Positions 52,473-61,484 of a stretch of DNA of 64,000 bases are shown here, one piece after another (the first letter of the stretch is position 1; every line of letters starts with the position of its first letter). The notes beneath the pieces were generated by a model. It did not search any database. It had not been told where the DNA came from and worked only from the letters and a program-made list of their open reading frames with translations. The translations under genes and the position numbers were made by a program. Origin of the DNA: Ascidiaceihabitans sp039975415 (GTDB taxonomy: Bacteria > Pseudomonadota > Alphaproteobacteria > Rhodobacterales > Rhodobacteraceae); NCBI RefSeq assembly GCF_039975415.1, contig NZ_JBDWHD010000014.1; one strand, 5' to 3'.

Positions 52473-53047
52473 GCCGCCTCCTTGATGGTTTGTTCCGCGG
52501 GACGCATCGTGGCCACCAGCTCTGCCACCTTGATCCCGAACTTACGGAACTGTGACCGGTTCACGATGGTTCCATTCGGCGCCAGATACATCCAATCTAC
52601 GGTGTCCAAAACATGGCCCCCCGCGCTGTCTGGCAATTGGAAGCGGTATTTCAACTGAACCGAAGCTCCCAGCTGCACCCCCATGCCTTCGCCCACCACA
52701 TCAGACGCCGTGGCTTTGATGCGCCCGTCGTTGCCCAACGACAGGTTCCACTGACGGTCTTGCGTCGATCCGTCGTGATAGCGGAAATGTTCACGCATCA
52801 CCCCTGAATTTCCGGTCCATTCGCAATCAAATTCGCCGACAAACCGGCTGGTGACGCGGCCAAGCGGGCCGTAGATGACCCCTTCGCACACGATCGGGCC
52901 ATTCAGGTGTCGGCGCACATCAAATTGCGTATCATCTTGCGCATAATCATCGGGGCTTTGCGCCACAAAACTTGCATAGCGCTGACGCACCCAGTTCAAA
53001 AGCAGCACAATAGCCACCCCTGCAATCACGTAGAAAATACCGTCCAT
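52469..53047 (-). CDS. DUF3833 protein
   Basis: 192 residues. An N-terminal membrane anchor (FYVIAGVAIVLLLNWVRQRY) precedes a lipocalin-like beta domain: DVRRHLNGPIVCEGVIYGPL, TSRFVGEFDCEWTGNSGVMR, DGSTQDRQWNLSLGNDGRIK and LDTVDWMYLAPNGTIVNR. DUF3833 members are membrane-linked proteins of unknown activity, repeatedly found with DUF1365 and FAD oxidoreductase genes. It overlaps the SDR gene by 4 bases and is preceded by the MFS gene with a 3-base gap. Confidence 0.85.
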   Translation of the reverse strand: MDGIFYVIAGVAIVLLLNWVRQRYASFVAQSPDDYAQDDTQFDVRRHLNGPIVCEGVIYGPLGRVTSRFVGEFDCEWTGNSGVMREHFRYHDGSTQDRQWNLSLGNDGRIKATASDVVGEGMGVQLGASVQLKYRFQLPDSAGGHVLDTVDWMYLAPNGTIVNRSQFRKFGIKVAELVATMRPAEQTIKEAA

Positions 53048-53050
53048 CTG

Positions 53051-54307
53051 TCAGGTCTCCTCAAGGTTGGTGGCTGCCAAAAGCAGCACTGCGACAGCCT
53101 TAAGCGCACAGGGCACAGCCGCATAAAGAAGGGAAAGCAAACCAAGGGCTTGCGTTGAATTGTCCGTCGTACCGCTTTGAAACCCCACCGCGTCAAGCGC
53201 TGGCAAAAGGGTGACAGCGGCGAAGGCCAAGGTGAATTTTGATACAAACGCCCAAAGCCCGAAGCCTTCGGCGGCAGAGGGCGAAATCTTGGCCATTCGT
53301 TTGGAAAAGATCGCAGGCAAAAGCGTCAAATCTGCCCCAAGGGCTGCCCCCGACACAACGCAAATCACTGCAAAATAAGGCCAATCACCCGCGCCCAGAA
53401 ACATCGCACATCCCAGCGACACGATCGACACGACCATCGAAAACAGCAACGCCTGCTTTGCCCCGATCCGTTCCGCCAGAAAACTCCAGATCGGGGATGC
53501 CAGTGCGGCCGACAGGAAAAACAACAGCAACAAAGGCCCTTCCAGCCCCGGCGCATTCAACCGGCTTTCCACAAAGAACAAAAATAGCGTGGAACTGACA
53601 GCGACAGGTGCGGCATTCACCATTGCGATCAGCAACAACCGCCGTGCCACAGTGTCTTGCAACACCACACGAAATCCCGATGATCGCGCGGCGGTGCCGG
53701 AATCCCATTCGTGCTGCATCATCACCACAGACAACACCGCCCAAACCGCAAATCCCACTGCAAATCCCGCGAAGGGGGCGCCAATCACGCCACCCAACAC
53801 AACAGGGGCAATCGCGGCGGCACACACCCCCAGCAAAGCACCGGTTTCGCGCCACCGCGCCAAACGTAAGTGTCCGTTGCCCCCCAGTTGGCCGGCTTTA
53901 ATGACGCCTTGCGCATAGAAATTTATGGTCAGAAAGGAGAACCCCGAAAACACCAGCGTCAGCATCAAACCGAACCAGATCAGCGGCGCAATCGGCGGCG
54001 TGACCGCGAACAGTCCAACCATCGCACCACCCATCACCGCGCAGCCAATCCCAACGGCCAGGTCGCGCCGGTCACGCAGTTTTTCTGACAACCGCCCGAA
54101 CAGCGGGTCTTGCACAACATCCAGCAAGCGCAGGCCGAACAGAACGGCCCCCAAAGCGGCCAAAGACACGCCATATTCATCGACATAGAACTTCGGCGCA
54201 TGGATATAAATCGGCAATCCCGCCGCCGCCAAAAGCGCCGCAAACACAGCGTAAGACGGCAAGCGCAGCGGGCTGCGTTCCGTGACATGATCAGAGGTTG
54301 AGGTCAT
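53051..54307 (-). CDS. MFS transporter of the GPH (melibiose) type
   Basis: 418 residues from ATG 54307, which overlaps the DUF1365 stop by 4 bases; a much longer frame upstream is out of character. It has about 12 hydrophobic segments. The early part LPSYAVFAALLAAAGLPIYI, and LGAVLFGLRLLDVVQDPLFG with the family Asp, is typical of the glycoside-pentoside-hexuronide symporters. It likely moves a lipid-derived or small organic substrate across the inner membrane, given its operon partners; sugar transport should not be assumed. Confidence 0.88.
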   Translation of the reverse strand: MTSTSDHVTERSPLRLPSYAVFAALLAAAGLPIYIHAPKFYVDEYGVSLAALGAVLFGLRLLDVVQDPLFGRLSEKLRDRRDLAVGIGCAVMGGAMVGLFAVTPPIAPLIWFGLMLTLVFSGFSFLTINFYAQGVIKAGQLGGNGHLRLARWRETGALLGVCAAAIAPVVLGGVIGAPFAGFAVGFAVWAVLSVVMMQHEWDSGTAARSSGFRVVLQDTVARRLLLIAMVNAAPVAVSSTLFLFFVESRLNAPGLEGPLLLLFFLSAALASPIWSFLAERIGAKQALLFSMVVSIVSLGCAMFLGAGDWPYFAVICVVSGAALGADLTLLPAIFSKRMAKISPSAAEGFGLWAFVSKFTLAFAAVTLLPALDAVGFQSGTTDNSTQALGLLSLLYAAVPCALKAVAVLLLAATNLEET

Positions 54308-55068
54308 CCCCGCGACACCTCTTGTTTCGGTGGTTCCGGAGACCGCCTGAAGGTTGCTTTTTTCACCCAAAGCTTGATGGCTTGCCAATGGATCAGCGCC
54401 AGAACACGGCGCGACCCAAAGGGACGACGCAGCACAGCACGCAAAATGCTGGCGTTGGACATGGGGCGGCGTTTGCCTGTCAGCGTGGCAATCAAACCGC
54501 CGCCCGCACGCGAATAGTCGATCCAAATGCCGATGCGATCATCTGTGATATCGAAGCGGAATTCATACCCGCCTTCAACAGGCTGAAAGGGCGACACATG
54601 CAGGGTTTTAACAGCCCCCAGCCGGTCTTCAGGGGCAATCGGACGCATATCAGGGTGATGCACCAAATAAGAATGACGCACGCCAAAGGTGTTGGTCACT
54701 TCCGCGATCACCGCAATCAGCGCGTCGTCTTGCCCACGACGACACAGCCAGAAGCTTACCGGATTGAACACGTGCCCAAGGAAACGGGGCTGGGTCAAAA
54801 GCTCGATACGGGCGACACCACTGATCTGGTGCGCTTCCAGCACATCACGCACCCACAACGCCCCACGCCCCTGTTTGGGTGAGCCGCCATGATCGCTGTC
54901 ATGAAGACCTGCAACGCCACGCGCGTTGCGCTTGAACAAGGATGGCGTATCCACCGCCGCCTCTGCATCCAGCAACACATAGTCAATGGAATAGCGAAAC
55001 GCGTTGTCCACGCCCCCTTTGCGGCCATGAAACGTCTGGCCGGAAATATGATCGATGCCGCGGATCAC
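54304..55068 (-). CDS. DUF1365 protein
   Basis: 254 residues starting at GTG 55068, which overlaps the FAD oxidoreductase stop (GTGA); no ATG lies between. The family beginning is seen in ISGQTFHGRKGGVDNAFRYS, IDYVLLDAEAAVDTPSLFKR, then RFLGHVFNPVSFWLCRRGQD and FGVRHSYLVHHPDMRPI. DUF1365 proteins usually accompany an FAD amine-oxidase-like protein and a cyclopropane-synthase-like enzyme. In R. sphaeroides the homologue (RSP1090, from memory) takes part in the singlet-oxygen response. Biochemical role unknown. Confidence 0.88.
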   Translation of the reverse strand: MIRGIDHISGQTFHGRKGGVDNAFRYSIDYVLLDAEAAVDTPSLFKRNARGVAGLHDSDHGGSPKQGRGALWVRDVLEAHQISGVARIELLTQPRFLGHVFNPVSFWLCRRGQDDALIAVIAEVTNTFGVRHSYLVHHPDMRPIAPEDRLGAVKTLHVSPFQPVEGGYEFRFDITDDRIGIWIDYSRAGGGLIATLTGKRRPMSNASILRAVLRRPFGSRRVLALIHWQAIKLWVKKATFRRSPEPPKQEVSRG

Positions 55069-56378
55069 TCGGCCGCCAAAGCCAACGTATCGCGGGCTTG
55101 TATGGCACGGACCACGTTCACCGCGCTGTCCAAGCCGTCTTCGTGAAATCCATGCCGCATCCAAGCCCCACAAAACCATGTGTTGTTGTCACCGTTCATG
55201 GTACGCACAGCGTCTTGCGCTGCCAATGCCGCTGCATCGTAAACCGGATGGCGCAAGGTCACTTGGTCATAGATCAAATCGGGATCGATGTGCCGTTTGG
55301 TGTTGAGCGTCACAAAAAAGTTCTGATCCAGCTTGATGGGTTGTAGCGAATTCATCCAGTATGTCAGATCAATGGTATCGTCCTGCACAGTCGCGTCTTC
55401 GGTGTAGACCCAAGACGACCAAGTGGCCCGGCGGTGTGGCATGATGCTTTCGTCGGAATGCAAAACGATGTCGTTTGGCTGGTATTTGATTGCACCCAGC
55501 GCCGCACGTTCGCCTGCACCTGCGTCATCACCTAGTATTGCCAATGTATCGTCGGAATGGGTGGCAAACACCACATCGTCGAACTCAGCCCAGTCGACGC
55601 CCTGCGCTTTGATGCGCACACCGGCTTCGGTGCGCTGCACAGATTGAATGGGGGCAGACAGTTGAATGTCGACACCGCGACCCAACATAGCGGCTTCAAG
55701 GCGGCGCACATATTCGATGGAGCCACCTTCAACAGTGTACCACTGATGTTGCCCCGTGGCGCCCAGCAATGCGTGGTTTTCAAAGAACTGGATCATCGCG
55801 TGCGCAGGAAAGTCCATAATCTTCTGGGTCGGTGTCGACCAGATGGCGCCAGACAGCGGCAGCAGGTAATAGTCGCGAAAGTAATCGCCTGTGCCCAAGA
55901 CTTTCAGAAAGTCTCCGACGCTTAGGCTACGGTCTTGTGCGACGCGCAAAGCATTTTTGTTAAACTTGAAAATGTCGCGGATCATCCCCAGAAACTTTGG
56001 ATTCAGCGCATTTTTGCGTTGCGCAAACAGACCGTTCAGACTGGCCAATGCGTATTCGAACCGACCGCCTCCGATAGACGCCCCAAAGCTCATGTTGCTT
56101 TTCACAACCGGCACACCAAGTTCATCAAAAAGCTGCGCCATGTGCGGATAGTTGGCATAGTTGAAAACGATGAAGCCGGTATCGACGGGTTGGTCCATAT
56201 TCGGCCCCGCCATGCGAGTGCGGGCATGTCCACCTATGCGATCTTCGGCCTCGAACAGCGTCACGTCTGCCGTTTCGCTTAGCATATAAGCCGCGCCCAT
56301 GCCGGAAATACCAGCGCCTACAACAGCAACTTTGCGGCGGTGCGGCTTAGGGGCGATCGGGGCATTTTCAAAGGGCAT
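55065..56378 (-). CDS. FAD-dependent amine-oxidase-like oxidoreductase
   Basis: 437 residues. The FAD dinucleotide fold is at 17-45 (VAVVGAGISGMGAAYMLSET) with an acidic end (VTLFEAEDRIGGHARTRM); later blocks are YTVEGGSIEYVRRLEAAML, DVVFATHSDDTLAILGDDAG and the C-terminal FCGAWMRHGFHEDGLDSAVN. This branch is linked by neighbourhood to cyclopropane or furan fatty acid chemistry in alphaproteobacteria. It heads the five-gene minus-strand operon and is divergent from rpoE. Its substrate on membrane lipids is inference. Confidence 0.9.
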   Translation of the reverse strand: MPFENAPIAPKPHRRKVAVVGAGISGMGAAYMLSETADVTLFEAEDRIGGHARTRMAGPNMDQPVDTGFIVFNYANYPHMAQLFDELGVPVVKSNMSFGASIGGGRFEYALASLNGLFAQRKNALNPKFLGMIRDIFKFNKNALRVAQDRSLSVGDFLKVLGTGDYFRDYYLLPLSGAIWSTPTQKIMDFPAHAMIQFFENHALLGATGQHQWYTVEGGSIEYVRRLEAAMLGRGVDIQLSAPIQSVQRTEAGVRIKAQGVDWAEFDDVVFATHSDDTLAILGDDAGAGERAALGAIKYQPNDIVLHSDESIMPHRRATWSSWVYTEDATVQDDTIDLTYWMNSLQPIKLDQNFFVTLNTKRHIDPDLIYDQVTLRHPVYDAAALAAQDAVRTMNGDNNTWFCGAWMRHGFHEDGLDSAVNVVRAIQARDTLALAAE

Positions 56379-56483
56379 TCAGTTGGTCTTTCTTCCGCGC
56401 TGGGGCAATGTGTCTATTCAGATTTACATAGATGTACGCATCAGCGCCACGAATGGATGCAAAAAAACGCAAAGATCTATATG

Positions 56484-56511
56484 TGATCCAATTGACTGTG
56501 GGCCTCGTATC
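56484..56511 (+). promoter_or_regulatory. RpoE-type promoter upstream of rpoE
   Basis: TGATCC at 56484-56489, an 18-base spacer, then TATC at 56508-56511. The known RpoE consensus of R. sphaeroides is TGATCC, about 18 bases, then TA-rich -10; the -35 is exact and the spacing is exact. Transcription would start near 56518. This predicts positive autoregulation of rpoE-chrR. A short near-palindrome TACAT-AG-ATGTA lies at 56425-56436 in the same divergent gap. Confidence 0.75.
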
Positions 56512-56544
56512 CTTGTCATGTTAGCGGGTTTACAAACTTCATTG

Positions 56545-57165
56545 ATGGCGGAACCTACACCGTCATCCTATCGACCAATGGCCCGTGGGGCTGTGACAGG
56601 CGAAGTGCGTGTGAACAACGAAGACAAAACAAAAAAGCGTTTGTTGTGGGTCTCACACTTGACCCGCATCCGCGACAATCAGGACAAGGCGGCTTTTGCC
56701 GAGCTTTACGCCCATTTTGCGCCCCGCGTGAAAGGGTTCCTGATCAAGTCGGGGGCAGACGCATCGTTGGCTGAAGAATGCGCCCAAGAGGTCATGGCGA
56801 CCTGTTGGCACAAAGCGCATATGTTCGACCCAAGCCGGGCGTCCGTGGCAACATGGATTTTCACCATTGCCCGGAACCGCAAGATCGACGTGCTGCGCAA
56901 ACAGCGCCGACCAGAGCCTGAGGAATTGACATGGGGTCCCGAAGAGGAACCTGATCAGGCCGACGTTTTGGCGTTGCAGCAAGAAAGCGAATTACTGGGT
57001 CGCGCCTTGGCCGACCTGCCCGCAGCACAGCGGGACTTAATACAAAAGGCGTATTTCGGGGATTTATCCCACAGTGAAATCGCCGCTGAAACCGGTCTGC
57101 CCCTTGGCACGATCAAATCGCGAATTAGGTTGGCGCTGGAACGCTTGCGCCACGTACTGAAATGA
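56545..57165 (+). CDS. rpoE: ECF sigma factor RpoE (singlet-oxygen type)
   Basis: 206 residues as given. Region 2 reads FAELYAHFAPRVKGFLIKSG, then ASVATWIFTIARNRKIDVLR; region 4 has IQKAYFGDLSHSEIAAETGL and LPLGTIKSRIRLALERLRH. This matches ChrR-controlled RpoE of R. sphaeroides. The start is uncertain: ATG 56545 is used because the predicted transcript begins near 56518, making the ATG there unlikely; ATG 56578 or later GTG codons are further options. chrR follows directly. RpoE drives the genes needed to survive singlet oxygen. Confidence 0.92.
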   Translation: MAEPTPSSYRPMARGAVTGEVRVNNEDKTKKRLLWVSHLTRIRDNQDKAAFAELYAHFAPRVKGFLIKSGADASLAEECAQEVMATCWHKAHMFDPSRASVATWIFTIARNRKIDVLRKQRRPEPEELTWGPEEEPDQADVLALQQESELLGRALADLPAAQRDLIQKAYFGDLSHSEIAAETGLPLGTIKSRIRLALERLRHVLK

Positions 57166-57177
57166 ATGGTTAAAACG

Positions 57178-57825
57178 ATGAGTGACATCAAACACCACCT
57201 GACCGACGACATCCTGATGGCTTATTCCGCAGGCACCCTTCCAGAGGCCTTCAACCTGATGGTCGCCACGCATCTGTCTTTGTGTGATACCTGCCATGCG
57301 CATCTGGCAAGCTTCGACGCCGTCGGCGGCGAAGTCCTGGACACGCCAGATGCCGACATCGCCATGGATACGGCATCATTCGCCGCCACCATGGCGCTGA
57401 TCGCCGGTGGTCCCACAGACGAAATCAAAGTCACACGCCCCAAAGGCACGTTGCCAGCACCGCTACAGGATTACGTCGGCGGTGATTTGGATCAGATCCG
57501 TTGGAAACCGGTTGGCCTTGGCGTCAAGCAGGCTATTCTGCCGACCTCCAAAGACGCCTCTGCGCGGCTTTTGTTCATTCCCGCGGGGGCTGCGATGCCG
57601 GACCACGGGCATAAGGGCACCGAAATGACCATGGTCCTGCAGGGGGCTTTTCAGGACTATGATGATTACTTTGCACGCGGTGATGTCGAAACGGCAGACA
57701 GCGATCACTTCCACACGCCTGTGGCCGACATTCACGAAGACTGTATCTGTCTGGCCGTGACAGATGCGCCGCTGGAATTCAAAGGTTTGCTGCCGAAAAT
57801 CGCCCAAAGGTTCCTGCGCATCTAA
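57178..57825 (+). CDS. chrR: ChrR-type zinc anti-sigma factor
   Basis: 215 residues from ATG 57178, aligned to the family start; ATG 57166, right after the rpoE stop, adds 4 residues. The zinc site of the anti-sigma domain is visible as His in MSDIKHH, and H-x3-C-x2-C in ATHLSLCDTCHAHL. The C-terminal half is a cupin: AGAAMPDHGHKGTEMTMVLQ with the H-x-H...E ligands and SDHFHTPVADIHEDC. ChrR binds RpoE in the cytoplasm; singlet oxygen triggers its loss and frees RpoE. It is co-transcribed with rpoE. Confidence 0.94.
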   Translation: MSDIKHHLTDDILMAYSAGTLPEAFNLMVATHLSLCDTCHAHLASFDAVGGEVLDTPDADIAMDTASFAATMALIAGGPTDEIKVTRPKGTLPAPLQDYVGGDLDQIRWKPVGLGVKQAILPTSKDASARLLFIPAGAAMPDHGHKGTEMTMVLQGAFQDYDDYFARGDVETADSDHFHTPVADIHEDCICLAVTDAPLEFKGLLPKIAQRFLRI

Positions 57826-57898
57826 CGTGTTTGAGAAAATGTGAATAAACGCCCGATTTGGGGCGGCGAAGCCTGGGCCCTTGGTCTAGGCTTCTTTC

Positions 57899-58948
57899 AT
57901 GCTGTTTACACTTCCCTCAGACGCCATTCTGTATGACGCATTGATTGCCCGTGATCCCGCCTATGACGGGCGGGCATTTGTCGGCGTGCGATCAACTGGC
58001 GTATTTTGCCGCCTGACGTGCCCTGCCCGCAAACCCAAAGCCGAAAACTGCAGTTTCCACGACAGCCCGACCGCCTGCATCGACGCGGGCTTTCGTCCCT
58101 GTAAGCGGTGCCATCCCATGCACGCTTTGGTGCCAGACGATCCGGCAGTGCAAGATTTGCTGACACGATTGGACACTGCCCCCACGCGGCGTTGGTCCGA
58201 GGCTGATGTGAAGGCACTTGGGCATGATCCTTCCACCATTCGGCGCGCCTTTAAGCGGCATTTTGGCACGACTTTTCTTGATCTTGCCCGCGCACGTCGA
58301 CTGCAGGCAGGCTTCACCACATTGGCGGACGGTGGCCGCGTCATCGACGCCCAATTGGAAGCGGGCTTTGACAGCCCGTCTGCTTTTCGCAAAGCCTTCG
58401 CCGCGATGATCGGCCTGCCCCCCGGCGGGTTTCAAAAATCGGCGCTGCTGAAAGCCGATTGGTTTCAAACAGTACTCGGCCCCATGATTGGCGTCGCGGA
58501 CAACACGCATTTGCATCTGTTGGAATTTGCCGATCGCAAGGCACTACCGGCCGAGCTTAAGCGTCTTGTGACATCCACAAAATCCGGTGTCGCGATCGGC
58601 AGCACCCCGCCCTTGGAACAGGTCAAACAAGAGTTGCAATCTTACTTTGACGGGCAAAACGCTACATTCACAACACCCTTGGCGCTTCACGGCACCCCCT
58701 TCACCAAAGACGTCTGGCAGGCGCTGCAAACCATTCCGGCGGGGCACACCCGAAGCTATGCCGCTTTGGCTGAAACCATACAGCGCCCCACCGCGACGCG
58801 GGCTGTGGCACGGGCCAACGGCGCAAATCAGATCGCAATTTTAATCCCCTGCCACCGTGTGATTGGCACTGACGGGGCGCTGACCGGATATGGTGGCGGC
58901 GTGTGGCGGAAACGAAAACTCATCGACCTTGAAAGGCAATATCTATGA
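57899..58948 (+). CDS. ada: Ada: methyl-DNA repair protein and transcriptional activator
   Basis: 349 residues, near the E. coli Ada length (354). The N-terminal zinc/methylphosphotriester domain has the four Cys in GVFCRLTCPARKP and FRPCKRCHP (residues 37, 41, 68, 71). The AraC-type helix-turn-helix follows (RRAFKRHFGTTFLDLARARR). The C-terminal O6-methylguanine methyltransferase has the acceptor Cys in ILIPCHRVIGTDGALTGYGG. All three functions look intact. It repairs alkylated DNA and activates its own regulon. It overlaps the next gene by 4 bases. Confidence 0.94.
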   Translation: MLFTLPSDAILYDALIARDPAYDGRAFVGVRSTGVFCRLTCPARKPKAENCSFHDSPTACIDAGFRPCKRCHPMHALVPDDPAVQDLLTRLDTAPTRRWSEADVKALGHDPSTIRRAFKRHFGTTFLDLARARRLQAGFTTLADGGRVIDAQLEAGFDSPSAFRKAFAAMIGLPPGGFQKSALLKADWFQTVLGPMIGVADNTHLHLLEFADRKALPAELKRLVTSTKSGVAIGSTPPLEQVKQELQSYFDGQNATFTTPLALHGTPFTKDVWQALQTIPAGHTRSYAALAETIQRPTATRAVARANGANQIAILIPCHRVIGTDGALTGYGGGVWRKRKLIDLERQYL

Positions 58949-59688
58949 CTGATTTCAAAGCCATGCACGTTCCGGGACGGCCCTTGGTTCTTTGCAATAT
59001 TTGGGACGCAGGCAGCGCAGTGGCCGTGGCCAAGGCTAACCCGCTGGCCATCGCAACAGGCAGTTGGGCCGTGGCCAAGGCCCAAGGATATGAAGACGGG
59101 CAAAACATGCCGTTTGCGCGATTCCTTGATACTGTCATTCAAATCAGTGACGCCATCAGCTTGCCGCTGACTGTCGATTTTGAAGCCGGTTTCGCGCAAA
59201 CAGACAAAGGGCTGTTTGAAAACCTGCAAAGATTGGTTGCGGCCGGCGCGATTGGCATCAATTTCGAAGACCGCATCATCGGTGACAAAACGCTTCAAAC
59301 ACGCGAGGCTCAAGCGTCCAAAATCAAAGGATTGCGCGGCGTGGAACAAAACCTGTTTATCAACGCGCGCTGCGATTTGATGTTTGATGGCAGTAATCTT
59401 GAAACTCAGATGGCGCGCTTGCCAGACCTGATCGACCGCGCACAGGCCTATGCCGATGCAGGGGCTGACGGGTTCTTTGTGCCAGGCGTCACGGACCCTG
59501 CCCTGATTGAAAAGATTTGTGCCGCCAGCCCCCTGCCTGTCAATGTCATGCGCGGCGACGACACCCATTCAATCGCAACGCTTGCAGCACTTGGTGTGGC
59601 CCGCATCAGCCATGGTCCCGCCCCCTATATTCAAGCAATGCAGGCGTTGACGGAACAGGCCAAAGCGATGGGCCCCGATCTTGGGTGA
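58945..59688 (+). CDS. Isocitrate lyase/PEP mutase superfamily enzyme
   Basis: 247 residues of the ICL/PEPM barrel. Key parts are PLVLCNIWDAGSAVAVAKAN, SLPLTVDFEAGFAQTDKGLF with the metal-binding D-x-E, GAIGINFEDRIIGD, and FINARCDLMFD. The motif KKCGH of true isocitrate lyase is not present, so glyoxylate-cycle activity is unlikely; carboxyphosphonoenolpyruvate mutase-like or 2-methylisocitrate-lyase-like chemistry is possible. It is coupled to ada (ATGA), which is common in this group, but the reason is unclear. Confidence 0.85.
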   Translation: MTDFKAMHVPGRPLVLCNIWDAGSAVAVAKANPLAIATGSWAVAKAQGYEDGQNMPFARFLDTVIQISDAISLPLTVDFEAGFAQTDKGLFENLQRLVAAGAIGINFEDRIIGDKTLQTREAQASKIKGLRGVEQNLFINARCDLMFDGSNLETQMARLPDLIDRAQAYADAGADGFFVPGVTDPALIEKICAASPLPVNVMRGDDTHSIATLAALGVARISHGPAPYIQAMQALTEQAKAMGPDLG

Positions 59689-59692
59689 CGCG

Positions 59693-60238
59693 TTAAGAGT
59701 AGCCTTTTTCTTTCATCCAATAATCCATGGAAATGACGATTTTCCCGTCTTCGGATTCGTATTTGGAATTGGGTGCGCGGCGGCCTTCATAGGCCAAAAT
59801 CTCTTTGTAGGGGGTGCCCGCGCATTCGCTGCTTTCACCATTCTTGGCGGCAAGGTCTAGCAGGGCTTCGGGCACACCATCGTCGTAGTGGCCGCTAAAT
59901 TCGCCTGTCTTGTAGCGGTGCCAGTTGCGCAACACGACACGGCACACATGGGACGGATCGGGCTGGGCGCCTTTTTCGCTTAGGGCTTCCCACAACCAAT
60001 GTCCGCACCCTTCGACCAAAAAGACACGCGCCGCAGTTCCGCGATCACACGCGTCCTGATCCAGTATCCACGCCAGCACCTTGTCGCCGTAATCGTAATT
60101 CCACCTCATGACGACTTGGTGCCATGTGTCCGGTGTTTGCCCCTTGAGCCATTCAATAATTTGGTCGGTTTCGCCAGCTGGCACAATCAAAACATCGGGA
60201 TCAGCCCAGTATTTTCCCATCATTTCCATCTGGTCCAT
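59693..60238 (-). CDS. DUF4274-like protein
   Basis: 181 residues. The core WHQVVMRWNYDYGDKVLAWI followed by LDQDACDRGTAARVFLVEGC matches the DUF4274 pattern (N-x-D-x-G...W-I...C-D-x-G-T-A). The C-terminal part is rich in charged residues (NSKYESEDGKIVISMDYWMK). It is cytoplasmic. Some DUF4274 proteins act as immunity-type proteins next to toxins, but no toxin gene is nearby. It lies downstream of rmuC with a 19-base gap on the same strand. Confidence 0.6.
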   Translation of the reverse strand: MDQMEMMGKYWADPDVLIVPAGETDQIIEWLKGQTPDTWHQVVMRWNYDYGDKVLAWILDQDACDRGTAARVFLVEGCGHWLWEALSEKGAQPDPSHVCRVVLRNWHRYKTGEFSGHYDDGVPEALLDLAAKNGESSECAGTPYKEILAYEGRRAPNSKYESEDGKIVISMDYWMKEKGYS

Positions 60239-60257
60239 GCCCGTCTCCTTACCCGTG

Positions 60258-61484
60258 TTACGCGTCGCCTTGCGTCAATGAAACCACATTTGCAGGCGCG
60301 GTTTCAAGCTCTTCGAAATCAAAGTTATCAAGTTTGGCGGCCCGTTTACCCGCCCGTTCCGCCGCCGTGGAAATCCCGTCCAGATCAGCACGCGCCTGAC
60401 CGAAATGTGTGTTCAGCTTGTTCACACGTTCCACCACAATTTCTACGTCACGGTGCAGGTGTTTCAAAGTTGTGCGAATGGCGCCTGCCTGTTCTTTCAT
60501 GCGGGCATCTTTCAAGATCGCACGCATCGTGTTCAGCGTGGCCATGCATGTCGTGGGCGACACGATCCAGACCCGCGCGTCAAATCCGGCCCGCACCAGA
60601 TCAGGGAAATTCGCGTGCAGCTCTGCATAAACGGCTTCCGAAGGCAAAAACATCAATGCCCCATCCGCTGTTTCGCCATCGATGATGTATTTCTCGGAAA
60701 TGTCCGAAATGTGTTTTCTGACATCGGTTTTGAACCGCACGACCGCTTGTTTAAGATCAAAGTCAGTCTTTGCTTTGCGCATGGCCTCGTAAGCATCGAG
60801 AGGGAATTTGCTGTCGATCACGATGGGCCCCGGCGGGTTCGGCAGCTTGATCAAGCAATCCGCCCGCTTTCCGTTGCTGAGCGTCGTTTGCAACGAATAG
60901 CTGTCGCTGGGCAGCGCCTTGCCGACAATATCGTTCAGTTGAATTTCCCCAAAAGCACCACGTGTTTGTTTGTTGCTTAGGATGTCTTGCAGGCTCAGAA
61001 CATCCCCGGACAATTTGGTGATGTTGTCTTGTGCCTTGTCGATCGCGGCCAACCGTTCTTGCAACTGCGTCAGGCTGGTGGTCGTTTGCTTTGACGACCC
61101 ATGCAGGGTTTCGTTCATCCGTTCTTGCATCTCGGCCAAGGAATTTGCCGATTTCAGTGCATTTTCCGCCAGACGGTCCGTCATCTGCTGCTGAACCGTA
61201 GCCAAGCGCGCTTCCATGGTTTGGATCACTTGCGTCTGCGCGTTGGCTTGGGTGTCAGACACCGTTTGCAAGCCCCCTTGCAACTGGGCTTGCCCCATAG
61301 ACAACTGCTGCACATGTTGCCCCAGATAGCCCAACTGCTGTGCCAAAGGCTCTGCCGCCCGGGCAGAGCGTCTTGCCGCGGCCACCGCCATAACAAGCAA
61401 AACCACAATAAGGACTGGAATGGCCAACACAGCCCAGATCACACCGTCAGAAAGGCTGATAGCGTATCCCGCAATTTCAATCAT
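60258..61484 (-). CDS. rmuC: DNA recombination protein RmuC
   Basis: 408 residues from ATG 61484, which overlaps the mutL stop (ATGA). One N-terminal transmembrane helix (VIWAVLAIPVLIVVLLVMAV) is followed by a long coiled coil (about 45-170) and the RmuC nuclease-like core: TRGAFGEIQLNDIVGKALPS, PIVIDSKFPLDAYEAMRKAK and YIIDGETADGALMFLPSEAV. RmuC limits DNA inversions at short inverted repeats. Its coupling to mutL suggests joint genome-stability expression. Confidence 0.92.
   Translation of the reverse strand: MIEIAGYAISLSDGVIWAVLAIPVLIVVLLVMAVAAARRSARAAEPLAQQLGYLGQHVQQLSMGQAQLQGGLQTVSDTQANAQTQVIQTMEARLATVQQQMTDRLAENALKSANSLAEMQERMNETLHGSSKQTTTSLTQLQERLAAIDKAQDNITKLSGDVLSLQDILSNKQTRGAFGEIQLNDIVGKALPSDSYSLQTTLSNGKRADCLIKLPNPPGPIVIDSKFPLDAYEAMRKAKTDFDLKQAVVRFKTDVRKHISDISEKYIIDGETADGALMFLPSEAVYAELHANFPDLVRAGFDARVWIVSPTTCMATLNTMRAILKDARMKEQAGAIRTTLKHLHRDVEIVVERVNKLNTHFGQARADLDGISTAAERAGKRAAKLDNFDFEELETAPANVVSLTQGDA

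Noticed and set aside
56379..56483. RpoE promoter for the divergent FAD oxidoreductase operon
   Set aside because: The nearest minus-strand candidate (TGATGC with a 20-base gap to ATAG) departs from consensus in both sequence and spacing.
59693..60238. DUF4274-like protein as an immunity protein
   Set aside because: Some relatives accompany toxins, but no toxin or secretion gene is adjacent; only the family resemblance is kept.
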